A stretch of DNA of 64,000 nucleotides, from assembly GCA_963210315.1 (NCBI GenBank), contig OY723317.1:62001-126000 (forward strand). The letters run 5' to 3'. Under the pieces are notes generated by a model. That model worked only from the letters and a program-made list of their open reading frames with translations. It was not told where the DNA came from and ran no database searches. Positions 50,217-59,580 of the stretch are shown here, in pieces; within the stretch, counting starts at the first letter, position 1, and each line of letters starts with the position of its first letter. The position numbers and the translations under genes were made by a program. The stretch is from Rhynchopus euleeides (Eukaryota; Euglenozoa; Diplonemea; Diplonemida; Diplonemidae).

Positions 50217-50687
50217 CCAGCGCGTCGTGTGCCATAAGGTGGGAGGGGGGGGGGGTTCAGGCGCAGGCCACCCACCACCTCCTCATCCGCTGCACTGCTA
50301 CCCCGGGAACCCACTGCGCAGGCACCCCCGACCACCAAAAAGCGTAGCAACTGTGCTTCCTTCTTCCTTAATGATGCGTTGACGCTTCCACCACCCTAGA
50401 GCCTGCTGCTTTGATGTGGGTCTGGAGCACATGTGAAAACGAGATAGCTAGACACACAGAAAAAGAACAGGATCGTCGGAAGCACTCCTACACTTTACGC
50501 ATCATAAATGTGCTCAAAAAATTGTTCCCCGACTGATCAGTGCCAGTTCGGCAAAAAAACAGTGTGGGAAAAAGGGGACCATTTTCCCCCCAAAATTCAC
50601 GGCCGTGAAATTTCTTCAAAAATTTCACGGCCGTTTTCTGTCCAGCAAAATTCCTAATAACCGTCGTGACGGCCGTTCCAGTACTAT

Positions 50688-51480
50688 GCATCCACATCCT
50701 AAAATCTAAAAATCCGCACAGCACAGCGCACAGGGGTGTGGGGGAATCTAAAGCTCATGGGGGCCTTGCGCTCTGTGCCACTGTGTGTCAAACGGTGTCG
50801 CTTTGCAGCCAATGCTGTGTGAGCAGCTCACGTGTTCTCAATTTTCTGCACTTCTGAGCGAAGGCCCCCATGATGCTATGGGGGGGTCCCTCGCTCTGAA
50901 GTGCAGAAAAGCGAGCTGCCTAACGATATAGGCTGCAAGCCTGACACACTTTGACACAGACCGAAGGGTCTCCCCACATCACGACGCACAGGGGTGTGTG
51001 GGGGACACCGCACCTGGCTGGGGTGCCGAGAGGCACCGGACGGGGGTGGGAGTTGTCCCTTGTCAACTTTTTTGGGGAGATTTTTTTTTAAAGCACACTC
51101 GTGTGAGGCGGAAAGCATCCCACCACAGCTGCAACCAAACGTGCTCTATCCACTGACCCCACCCTTCATCAGGCTCAGGGTGTGATCAGTTCAGGGTTTT
51201 GTGCGTAGAAGCGTCAACGCAACAAACAAAAGGAAATTCATCAGAGCGAGCTGTGAAGTGATAGGACGCTTTTCGCCGTCACAGACAACACACACACAGA
51301 GAAGATACCCACCCCTCTTTTGCATTTCCCATTGTTTTCCTCCTCTGCAATTCCGATACAGAGCAGCGGGGGGGTGCGGGGGCGGGGAGGGAGATGCTCG
51401 CTTACTCATCTTGTCGCACCTTCAGCGTTGTGGGCACCCAGCAACACCCACACTGCCAGCATTTGCGGCTGAAAACCTCT
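50688..51480. other. Repeat-rich stretch without a gene
   Basis: Holds two MITE copies of the CCTTCGCTC family (50758-50870, 50878-50975) and the 190-bp CACACTCGTGTG repeat (51088-51275). Nothing coding was recognised. Confidence 0.55.
50758..50975. mobile_element. Two adjacent MITEs, GGGGCCTTCGCTC family
   Basis: The first (50758-50870) has ends TGGGGGCCTTGCGCTCTG and CTGAGCGAAGGCCCCCA. The second (50878-50975) has GGGGGGTCCCTCGCTCTG and ACAGACCGAAGGGTCTCCCC. Interiors match in part (GTGTGTCAAACGGTGTCG against CGACACAG-type sequence). Confidence 0.65.
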
Positions 51481-52278
51481 GATACCAAGGTCCTGGGCAC
51501 GACCTTAAACTACCTAAGACCTAGGGAAGTCGTAAAACTCAACCCCACACCCCGAGGGCTCCCCCAGGCTGGTCCGCCTGGGCAACGGGGTCCCAGTGCA
51601 TAGCACGGAGCACTGGGACAAAAGAGGGTCCGCCTTTTTCCGTCAACTCTGACATGGGGAGGGACAGCTGGAGCCACTGGCGGGGTGCTGTGTTGACTTC
51701 AGGGGGCTCCCAACGTGCTTCGGCACACCGGGTTCTTGGCCTGCGGCGGCATGGTAGTCGGTCAGAGAGGCCAGCGCTTGGTCGGGGACTACTCAGAGAG
51801 GGCGTGTGCGGACTTCAGGGGGCTCCCAACGTGCATCTGCACACCGGGTTCTTGGCCTGCGGACGTAGATTGCCTAAAGGTTTAGAAACCGGCCGAGCCC
51901 GTGGGGGTGACGAACGTACTGCCGGCCCGGGATTGTCAAGGTTCTTTCCCCAGATGGCTCACCAGTACCACCAAACCACACGGAGAGCAAAACCGCCGGG
52001 GAGGGGGTGGGGGAAGGTGGGAAGGGCGGCATGCCGAACTACAGCAAGGATGGCCAACAATGCGATCACTGCAAACAAGGCATGGGACACAAGAGGGAAA
52101 AAAAAAAAAAGGTCCTGGGTAAGACGTTAAACTGCCTGGGGGGGCCGTCCCCGGACCATGACGGGTGCCTGCACCAGGAGTCTAGCACGGCCGTGGTCCA
52201 GGGCATGACCGAAAACTGCTTGGGTACCGAGGCTCCCCAGACCAGGAAGGGTGGAGACACCTGGAGTCTAAATAGTCA
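51481..52278. other. Unassigned stretch with short internal repeats
   Basis: The phrase GGTCCTGGGNANGACNTTAA occurs near 51489 and 52111, and CTTCAGGGGGCTCCCAACGT near 51697 and 51814 followed each time by CACACCGGGTTCTTGGCCTG. This may be the body of a decayed element whose 3' part is the duplicated block at 52279. Confidence 0.4.
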
Positions 52279-52573
52279 CACCACGTCAGGCCAGACCTTC
52301 GCATTGCACTCCGCGAAGACTGCCACACAGCCGCGGGGCAGGTGTGCAGCCTGTGGAAAACCTCGTACAGAAAAGGGTCGGCGACCGCCCGCCCCCAGTC
52401 TGAGAGGCATCAGCCGAATCTCGGTGGAGGCGGGCACAAAACAAAAGGGAGAGTCGTCACTGTGCATATCAGCACGGTCCCGCCCTCTGTGCCAGACCAA
52501 CACACCACCAAAGGAAAAGAGGAAGAGGCGACGTAAGGCAATGCCTCCGTGCGGCCAGGAGAACACGAAATAG
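52007..52573 (+). CDS. Unrecognised ORF with Cys/His motifs
   Basis: 188 codons. CDHCKQGMGHKR near the start looks like a small zinc knuckle, and RCAACGKPRTEKGRR follows later; the C-terminus is strongly basic. The last 100 codons lie within the 357-bp duplication. It may be a nucleic-acid-binding protein of a mobile element; no family was recognised and it may be fortuitous. Confidence 0.3.
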   Translation: MGEGGKGGMPNYSKDGQQCDHCKQGMGHKREKKKKVLGKTLNCLGGPSPDHDGCLHQESSTAVVQGMTENCLGTEAPQTRKGGDTWSLNSHTTSGQTFALHSAKTATQPRGRCAACGKPRTEKGRRPPAPSLRGISRISVEAGTKQKGESSLCISARSRPLCQTNTPPKEKRKRRRKAMPPCGQENTK

Positions 52574-52635
52574 CGACCCCCTCAACGGGGAATGCTACGA
52601 GCACGGCCAAAAATCGTTCAAAAATCGTTCAAAAC
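52279..52635. repeat. 357-bp direct duplication, copy 1
   Basis: Almost identical to 62971-63327; the only visible difference is one base in an A run near the right end. Both copies carry an open frame ending CGQENTK before a stop, with RCAACGKPRTEKGRR and a final basic stretch PKEKRKRRRKAMPP. The shared part may be the 3' end of a retroposed or transposed gene. Confidence 0.9.
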
Positions 52636-53523
52636 TGCATCAAATTCACATGCCCCAACCACATGCCGCTGTTGCCAGATCAGCAACAGGGGGGAGAGCC
52701 GCCGATCAGTTCCCAGTCGCCTGGTTTGCAGCAGCGAAAGCCAGCAGCCTCTGCCTCGCGTTGGCAGTCATCTGCGTGCAGGGGGAGGGAGGTGCGATGT
52801 ACGGGTGTGTGGAGACAGCGCGAGGCAGCAGAGCCACCTCTCGGCGGGACACAACAAACACAACACAACACAACACAACACACACACATTAATACAGAAC
52901 AACACTCGAGATCGTGGCATCACCAGACATGTTGTATACACGGGCGAAGTACAACTTGTACTGCCAGACGACGAACATCTTCGGTATGTACAAGTGCCAG
53001 GTTGTGACGCACAACCTCAAAGATCCCAAGGATGCGAGAGCACCAATGTTTCGCGAGGTGACTCATATAGCTTATGGTACGTGGAGTGCAAAAAAACTCA
53101 CCACCTAGGGTACCCCGGGAGAATGTCACCCCCCCGGCCTCCAGGGGGGGGGGGGGTGACATTCTCCAACGGTACTTGCCTTTCGGGAAGAGGGGGTTTT
53201 TTTCACTGGGGGTGCTGGGTGACGTTGCTGTGCGAAGCCTTGCGTTTCCCGCATTAACTGGGCAAACGAGCCTCCTGTGTCCCTCACAACCCGAAGAGGG
53301 GGTGCCGTGTCGTGTGGGGAATCCTCTGAACGATGTGCGGGGGTGATTGGCCCGTGCAGGGCTGGCGCCGCATTGAAGCTTTGTCGCCACACACACGCAG
53401 CGTCGCTGTCACATATCGGCACTAACACACAAACGCACGTGCACACAACACACACGCGCACACACATCACCATCACTACAACGTCCACATCCAGATTAAC
53501 CTCATCCCCAAACTCTCCCTACG
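52636..53523. other. Mostly non-coding stretch with CA microsatellites
   Basis: Contains (ACACA)n at 52856-52887 and CA-rich sequence at 53405-53475, and the GAATGTCACCCCCC/GTGACATTCTCC inverted pair at 53130-53172. A small ORF at 52914-53108 is listed separately. The last part is the leader of the ubiquitin protease gene. Confidence 0.5.
52914..53108 (+). CDS. Small ORF, 64 codons, unrecognised
   Basis: A complete small frame opening MASPDMLYTRAKYNLYCQTT. Composition is protein-like (aromatic and Cys residues, KCQVVTHNL). It lies directly after a CA microsatellite. No family was recognised and it could be the remains of a longer gene. Confidence 0.3.
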   Translation: MASPDMLYTRAKYNLYCQTTNIFGMYKCQVVTHNLKDPKDARAPMFREVTHIAYGTWSAKKLTT

Positions 53524-54451
53524 ATGGCATTCGGTCCTTTAGACCTCATGTTCGCAAACCAGCGAAAGATCATCGGCCAACGTCTGGCACTGATAACAGT
53601 GATCCTCGGGGGAGCTGTCGCCGCGTTGGTGAAGGCAGAGGAGGATGTGGCCCCAGAGCCGGACCGGGAGATGGGGGGTGATGTCGAGGAAGAGGCGCCT
53701 GTGAACCCGGTGCGCCACCGTCAACGCCGTCGCCGCCGCCGCCGCAACATCAACCGCCAGGCCCCCACGACATTGATGAACTTCGGCGCCACCTGCTATG
53801 TCAACGCCGCGCTGCAGCTAATGGCGGTTGCTGGCGAGTGGGGGGAGCCGCCCGCGGGCAGCAGGACCGCGTCTCTCCTGCACGAGGTAGTTCACTGCCT
53901 GAGGGACGGCACCGTCGTGTCGCGGAGCCTCCTGCGCTCCTTTCCACACCGCTACCGAGAAAAAACTAAGCAAACGATCCAGGAAAGGATTGACGCTACA
54001 CCTCAAAAGGAGATGGTGTCGTGTTCCCCTTTGCCACATTGCGAAAACGTGTAAGAAAAATGGCAAACAGACCAGCCTGATGACGTTTAAGGGGATAGCC
54101 CCGCCGTTCATGGCCATCGGGCTGAAACGCTTCTTTCAAGAAGCAGAACCACACATCAGATAAAATCAAAGGAAAGAGGCTGGTGGATCTCACACTTTCC
54201 CTTACTTTTGACAGTGATATTTCTTCCTTCGAACTTGTAGGGGTGGTGATGCTTTATTAGGATCTACCATGCACAGTGGACACTATACGTACCTCAATGT
54301 GTCTGAGGAAACAGCAACAAAATATGATGATACACTGGTCATGGAGGACTGGACAGGGAAATGGCACTCGAGGAGGCACAGGAGAACTGATTACAGCAAG
54401 GGACAGCAAGAAGAATCAGTGTATGCATGGGGTGTGTGTGTGTGTGTGTGA
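53524..54451 (+). pseudogene. Ubiquitin-specific protease (USP/UBP family), broken
   Basis: The first frame (53524-54054) opens MAFGPLDLMFANQRKIIGQR and has a hydrophobic LALITVILGGAVAALV, a possible membrane anchor. An Arg-rich linker and the USP cysteine box LMNFGATCYVNAALQLM (Cys91) follow. Later frames hold PPFMAIGLKRFF (the conserved block before the His box), DKIKGKRLVDLTL with FELVGVVM, and the histidine box MHSGHYTYLN (54269). At least three frame changes separate these blocks and much of the finger/palm region between Cys box and LKRFF is missing, so the domain is much shorter than the usual 300 or more residues. It is the only host-type gene on the plus strand. A broken paralogue is most likely. 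Confidence 0.75.
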
Positions 54452-57400
54452 AGCAACTGTGGGCTGGGAGGAGGGCATACGGGAGATCCGTCCACGCTGA
54501 TATCCGTGATGTGGGGGCACCTCTGCATCAGCAGCGTCGCCGACGTGTCCGTGGCGGACGACAGCGACAGATCGATGGACCTCAGGTTCGGGCAGCACCT
54601 CGTCAGCAGATCCACCTCTGCATCCCCCACGTCCGACTCCTTCAGCGAGAGGTACTCCACAAGCTGCCCGAAGTCCGTCTCCCACAACGACGCCTCCTCG
54701 GGCGGGATCGCGGGCAGCCCGCGCATGAGGAACGCCTTGATACGCACCTCCGCATACATCTGCCGCCACGACCCCTCGTGGCTCGGGTAGTCCGCCACAG
54801 CCTCGCCCTGTGGCGACTCGATGGACGACCTCCCCCACCAGCACACATCGAGGGCGGGGGACACGGCGGTGCCACCGAGGGCCTCCCAGCGCAGCCAGTC
54901 GGACACAGGAAACTCCATGAAGGACGCCTCACACGCCGCCCAAAACCGCTGTGCGGCGTCCCCTGTGAAGCCGAACTGCGGAGCATCCGCCGCCGCGGTG
55001 AGGGGCGTGCCGTAGACATGGGCAGCAGCGGCGGCGGCAAGCAGAGGCGCCTTCACCTGCGCCGCGAGGGAGAGCAGCTCGGTGGGGTCGACGCCCTCGC
55101 CCCGGAGGGCCGGGCCCATGTTTCGCAGCACGCCCTCCAGCTCGACGTCGCCGCACCCGAGGTATTGCGCCACGAGGGAGAGCAGCCCGGCACCTGCGGC
55201 GGGGAAGCGGATGACGCTCGAGGCGTGGCGCAGCGACGCGGCGCGGGAGGGGTCCACCGTCCGCAGGGGGAACTCCTTATAGTCGGAGCTGACCATCACA
55301 AGCGCAGGGGTGAAGGGCGCATCCGCAGCGACCCCGCCGGGGTGCCCGGCGGGGGCGATGGGGCCGGACCCGGCGCCAGCCGGTGTGCCCACGCCCTGCG
55401 GGTGGTGCGGCGGGGCGGCGGAGGGGGAGGCGGCAGGCGACGCGGCTGTGCCGCCCCCGGCGCCGCCGCCCAGGCCTCTGCTGCGTGCCACGGCGCCCGC
55501 CCCGATGCTCTCCTTGATGATGCCGACCTGCTTCGCCACGGCGGCGTCGTAGTCGGAGATGCTGTCCGTCAGCTCCGCCACCTCCTGGGCGGAGGCGATC
55601 ACCTTCAAGACCTGCTCGCATTGGTGGACGGAGTTCATCGCGCGCGCGATGCAGATCCGCACCCCCTGCTCCGTGGAGGACACCACACGCGTGCTGCCCT
55701 GCTGGAACAGCGGGACAGGCGCGTCGGGGTAGAGCCCGGAGGCCAGGGCATCGCCATCCTCGTCGTCGTCAGATATGTCGTCCACCCCAAGCGCCTCCGG
55801 GGCGGGGCCCCCTTCCGCCGTGTCCTCGAATGCGTCGTGCCATGCCTTTTTGAAGGCGTTGTTCTCACCGAGGGTTGTATCGACAGCCTGCTCCTTTAGG
55901 GAGAGCACAACCGCGTCGTTGGTTACCGCGTCGGTCCACTCGATGAGGGAGATCATCTCGTTGATGACATGCCCGCAGGTCTTGATGATGTGCGCGTCGA
56001 CCGACTCGATCAGCGACAGCTCAACGATATCCCTCACGATGCTCTCCATTGAGAAGTACAGGCTGGGCCCCCCACCCGCATCCGCCCCATCCTTCTCGAT
56101 CAGCTCCTCCAGCGTGCAGTCCAGGTGGTACACCGTTGGGTCACGCTCCACCTCGTCGTCACTCCCTTCATCGGAGAAAAGCTCATCCCACGTCCTCTCG
56201 CGAACCGTCGGGTCACCCTCGGGGGGGACACGCTGGATGCGCTGCCCATAGCCTGTCTTCATGGTGCGGTGCACCTCGCGGAGTTTGACGTAGAGGGTGT
56301 CCCAGTCGGAGTGTCGCCTCCCATCGGCTGCGATGGATTTAGCCGTGAGGAAGTTGATGTCCTGCTGCGTCGCCTGGTTGGCAACCGCGGTCTCCACGGA
56401 GGTCTCGATCCCCCGCACCACCGCCTTGTCGACAACGCCTTCGTGCTCCGACACGACGGTGGGGTAGCCCGACGATGCCCACAGCCACAGGTGCCACATC
56501 CAGCGGAGGGGCAGCAGCATCGCCTCCACCTCCAGGAGGTGGGAGAGGGCACCGGAGTGATCCAGCCGGAGAGCTTCGTCGGAGGAGAAGGGCTGGCAGA
56601 TGCGGAGCTGCGCCGCGTCGGCGGCGGAGATCGCGTTGCTGAAGAGGCGCCATGCTCCGTTCCAGAGGAGCTGGTGGTACAGAGCCTCCACCATCTCGAA
56701 GTTTTTGAAGCAGACGCGTGTGGTATCCTGCGGGGGCGCGTGCGGCGCGGGCTGCTCCCGAAACCGCTCCCCCGCGACTATCACCTTCACCTTGCCCCCC
56801 TCGTCGAAGGGGATCAGCTCCATGTCGTACATATGCTCCACAGTCCTCCCGCAGGTTGCCTGCAGCTCCAGCAGCGCCCTGAGGAAGCGGTGCCTGAAGG
56901 TGGGCACCTCCCTGCCGGAGGACCCCGCCGTGACGATCGTCGAGATGGTGTCCAGCTCGAAGCTGCCGGTGCGCCGCTTCTTCTCCCCGAGGCACTGCAC
57001 CCACCGCCACTCCTCGAGGGTCGGGAAATCCGCCTGCACCCGGGCCAGCGGGACCAGGAAGCGGTGGGACTCCGACACCATCACCTTAAACCCCGACTTA
57101 TGCGGGACAGCCCCGAAAAACGCAATATACAGCCCAGGCTGCAGGGAGGAGTCCATCGCTTCCTTATACTGGATAGCCGCGAAGATCCACCTCTTGCAGC
57201 TGGGGTACCCTGCGTGCATAAAGCTGACCCTGGTGGAGACGCGGATTTCAAAAGTCTTGAGGTATGTCCGCTGCTCCACCTCAGAGGAAAGCCGCCAGGC
57301 CCAGCCCAGGTGGGTCGCGGTGTCGACGGGGACATCGTCCTTTGAGGAAAGGCGGATGACGGTCACGATGTGGACGCACTGCACTTCACGCTGAACCACG

Positions 57401-59580
57401 ATGGAGTCGAACACGACGCCCAGGTCGTTGCGGCCCATCTGGTTCTGCAGGCGCTTCGCTGCCTCGATGAACATCGCGCGGAACCGGGTGGTCCCCGCGT
57501 TGTCGAACACCTGGGAGTACGCCTGGATGTTGTCCGCCCAGTCGGGGTCTGTCCCAATCCGGAGGATCCACTGGAAGTCCGCGCTGTCGTCGTTCAGCTC
57601 CTCCAGAACCGAGTCGCTCAGCAGCTCCCGCACCACCTCGCAGGGGAGGTTGTCGTGCGCATCCGTCAGAATCTCATCCCCACAGTACACCAGGGCTGAC
57701 AGGTATATCCCGCTGGGCAGCTGGTCCGGCTCGAAGTAGCTCCGCCTCTCCTCCAGCTGCGCAATCTGGATTGCCGCCGCCTCGCTCGCCGGGGCGGGGT
57801 CGCAGAACCTGTCGTAGTCCCTGTCGGGGAGAGCGTCGCGCGATTTGAAGGCCTGCAGGGCAGAGGCGGTCTGCCGCCACAGCTGCATGAGCCGCGCGGG
57901 CTGCACATTCCACGGGATGCTGTCGGCCTGCGCCCCGCGCCGCGCCAGCTCCAGCTGCAGGATGTCGAGCGACTCCAACACCGCCTCATCGAGGAAAGGG
58001 TCGTTTGTCGGGGCGGGGTATCGTATGGCCTCTTCGAAGATGCGCAGCTGCCGCAGGGCGACCTCCGTCGACACCGGTGTCCGGTTGCCCCCCTCTGCTG
58101 TGCGGCGGATCACGTTGACGAGCTTCCGGAGGATGGCATCGCGGTTCTCCGTGCCCAGCATGAACATGCGGAGGTCGTGCACGATGTTGTCCTGCGTGCG
58201 CATCGGGTCTGCATTCGCCTCCTCCTCAGTGGCGGACATCAGGAAGTCGAAATTGGCCTCGGCAGCTTCTGGGACGGGCGGGCCCTGGTTCCACGCGAAT
58301 TCCGCGCTGTGCGCCCGCATGTCCACGATGTTCGCGCTGTCCGAACCCTGCCCGTACATCGCGCACATCGACAGCTTCAGCACCAGATCCAGATATTTGT
58401 GATCCTCCGGGCTCCGGAACCCCAGCACATGCCTCCTGTCGTCCACCAGCACCACCCCACGCAGGATGTCCGACCCGGCCTGCTTCCCGAGGAGCTTCCC
58501 CACCTCGACGTGCTCCGTCAGGGGGTGGATGCTGGTGACGGTGTAATGGTCGGGCCCCGTCTCCGAGGGGTGCTGCACATATGCCAGGCAGTGCGCCCCC
58601 ACCCAGTCCCTCACGCACGCCACGATGGTCGGCTGGTTCTGCTTCGGGTCCGAGGGGTGGCAGAGGTAGCCGTCGATCGCGCCCACCACCTTCACCTCCC
58701 CGAGGCTCTGGTTGAAGAACAGCTTCCCCTCCAGGTCCTCCTCCAGGTAGCCCCTGCTGGGGTTGGGGTATCCCAGGCGCAGGTAGTAGTAAGGGTCCCG
58801 CAGATACGACGCCCGCGTCAGGAACGGCGACAACGGAGCAGGAGGATCCTTAGCTGGCCTCTCGGGAAGAGCCGCCTCCTCGTCGAGCGGGACTGGGTCG
58901 ATGAAGTCCATGTCTTTGTAATCCGATGCGCTGCGGAGACGCTCTGCAGTCTCTGCCCTCTCCTGCACCCACAGCTCCAGCGTGGCGCTCGCATCTGCCG
59001 CAAGGATCCCCTGCACAGCCTCCGGAGGGGCCCCCCCGTCGAAAGCGCTGTTCTCGCTCATGTATTTATCAGCGATGTTCTTCACAAGCGTCTTCTGCGC
59101 ATCAGCAGAGATCAGCCCGTCCTTCACACCCCGGGAGAGCTTCTTCTTGATGAAGGACTGCACAGCACCCTTCTGTGCCTGTGTCCAGCCCTCACGGGGC
59201 TCGAGCTTGACACGCTTTGGGGCGAGGGCCGGGTCGTCCTGCCCGATTGCGGTGGAGTGTGTCGGGCCGAGGTCCGGGAGGGATCGGGTCGACTTCGCCG
59301 TCGCAGCGCTGCGGTACTGTGTCTGCCTGTCCCGGTCCCTCCGCTCCTCCCACACGAACTCCTTGTCCTCAAAGGTCTTCCCCTCCAGGATCCAGAAGTT
59401 CTTCGTCTTGGGGCGCCCGTCGGCATCCTCCTGCTTCACCTTCTTCCTGATGTACTTGCTGTGCCCCACGATCTTCACATCCTTGTTGTGCTTCTGGGGT
59501 AGATCCCCCTCGTCGTCGTGAGCGCCGGGCACCCCGAGACCTTGCAGGCCCAGCCCCGGGGGCTCACCATCGCCACTCAT
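54391..59580 (-). CDS. Large unknown protein (1,729 residues) with C-terminal LRR-like segment
   Basis: The frame is open from 59820, but the ATG at 59580 (MSGDGEPPGLGLQGL) is favoured because the upstream part is Pro/Thr/His-rich and contains an acceptor-like pyrimidine tract ending CACTCGCAG about 25 bases before it. No known catalytic domain was recognised. The N-terminal 250 residues are charged (KYIRKKVKQED, WVEERAETAERL-like helices). The middle is a folded, Trp-rich globular region. Acidic patches (DDISDDDEDGD) and a Gly/Ala/Pro linker precede the last 350 residues. About 1657-1705 hold two Cys-containing leucine-rich repeats (LLTRCCPNLRSIDLS, LLMQRCPHITDISVDG). The largest intact gene of the window; probably cytosolic or nuclear (no signal peptide or TM). 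Confidence 0.75.
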   Translation of the reverse strand: MSGDGEPPGLGLQGLGVPGAHDDEGDLPQKHNKDVKIVGHSKYIRKKVKQEDADGRPKTKNFWILEGKTFEDKEFVWEERRDRDRQTQYRSAATAKSTRSLPDLGPTHSTAIGQDDPALAPKRVKLEPREGWTQAQKGAVQSFIKKKLSRGVKDGLISADAQKTLVKNIADKYMSENSAFDGGAPPEAVQGILAADASATLELWVQERAETAERLRSASDYKDMDFIDPVPLDEEAALPERPAKDPPAPLSPFLTRASYLRDPYYYLRLGYPNPSRGYLEEDLEGKLFFNQSLGEVKVVGAIDGYLCHPSDPKQNQPTIVACVRDWVGAHCLAYVQHPSETGPDHYTVTSIHPLTEHVEVGKLLGKQAGSDILRGVVLVDDRRHVLGFRSPEDHKYLDLVLKLSMCAMYGQGSDSANIVDMRAHSAEFAWNQGPPVPEAAEANFDFLMSATEEEANADPMRTQDNIVHDLRMFMLGTENRDAILRKLVNVIRRTAEGGNRTPVSTEVALRQLRIFEEAIRYPAPTNDPFLDEAVLESLDILQLELARRGAQADSIPWNVQPARLMQLWRQTASALQAFKSRDALPDRDYDRFCDPAPASEAAAIQIAQLEERRSYFEPDQLPSGIYLSALVYCGDEILTDAHDNLPCEVVRELLSDSVLEELNDDSADFQWILRIGTDPDWADNIQAYSQVFDNAGTTRFRAMFIEAAKRLQNQMGRNDLGVVFDSIVVQREVQCVHIVTVIRLSSKDDVPVDTATHLGWAWRLSSEVEQRTYLKTFEIRVSTRVSFMHAGYPSCKRWIFAAIQYKEAMDSSLQPGLYIAFFGAVPHKSGFKVMVSESHRFLVPLARVQADFPTLEEWRWVQCLGEKKRRTGSFELDTISTIVTAGSSGREVPTFRHRFLRALLELQATCGRTVEHMYDMELIPFDEGGKVKVIVAGERFREQPAPHAPPQDTTRVCFKNFEMVEALYHQLLWNGAWRLFSNAISAADAAQLRICQPFSSDEALRLDHSGALSHLLEVEAMLLPLRWMWHLWLWASSGYPTVVSEHEGVVDKAVVRGIETSVETAVANQATQQDINFLTAKSIAADGRRHSDWDTLYVKLREVHRTMKTGYGQRIQRVPPEGDPTVRERTWDELFSDEGSDDEVERDPTVYHLDCTLEELIEKDGADAGGGPSLYFSMESIVRDIVELSLIESVDAHIIKTCGHVINEMISLIEWTDAVTNDAVVLSLKEQAVDTTLGENNAFKKAWHDAFEDTAEGGPAPEALGVDDISDDDEDGDALASGLYPDAPVPLFQQGSTRVVSSTEQGVRICIARAMNSVHQCEQVLKVIASAQEVAELTDSISDYDAAVAKQVGIIKESIGAGAVARSRGLGGGAGGGTAASPAASPSAAPPHHPQGVGTPAGAGSGPIAPAGHPGGVAADAPFTPALVMVSSDYKEFPLRTVDPSRAASLRHASSVIRFPAAGAGLLSLVAQYLGCGDVELEGVLRNMGPALRGEGVDPTELLSLAAQVKAPLLAAAAAAHVYGTPLTAAADAPQFGFTGDAAQRFWAACEASFMEFPVSDWLRWEALGGTAVSPALDVCWWGRSSIESPQGEAVADYPSHEGSWRQMYAEVRIKAFLMRGLPAIPPEEASLWETDFGQLVEYLSLKESDVGDAEVDLLTRCCPNLRSIDLSLSSATDTSATLLMQRCPHITDISVDGSPVCPPPSPQLLHTHTHTPHAYTDSSCCPLL

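Larger units (their letters stand above)
45141..50687. mobile_element. Large composite DNA transposon with CACGGCCGTG palindromes
   Basis: The ends ATAGTAATGGAACGCCCGTC and, inverted, ATAGTACTGGAACGGCCGTC match at 18 of 20 bases. The flanks ACATCCAC (45133-45140) and GCATCCAC (50688-50695) agree at seven of eight bases, so an 8-bp target duplication as in hAT is likely. CACGGCCGTGAA palindromes cluster just inside (45220-45290 and 50597-50672). The interior holds a coiled-coil pseudogene, a zinc-finger ORF, four hairpin-repeat copies, one MITE and a nested transposon (48960-50216). No transposase core was recognised. Confidence 0.65.

Noticed and set aside
45141-50687. Polinton-like or other capsid-bearing element
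   Set aside because: No polymerase, capsid, packaging or integrase features were seen; ends and flanks fit a hAT-type DNA transposon better.
52279-52635. C-terminal Cys-rich domain of a piggyBac transposase
   Set aside because: Cysteine spacing after RCAACGK does not follow the piggyBac pattern and no DDE region is nearby.
56125-59502. Plus-strand open frames of 400 or more codons opposite the 1,729-residue gene
   Set aside because: Composition (His/Arg/Val-rich, no motif) is that of antisense to a G+C-rich gene.
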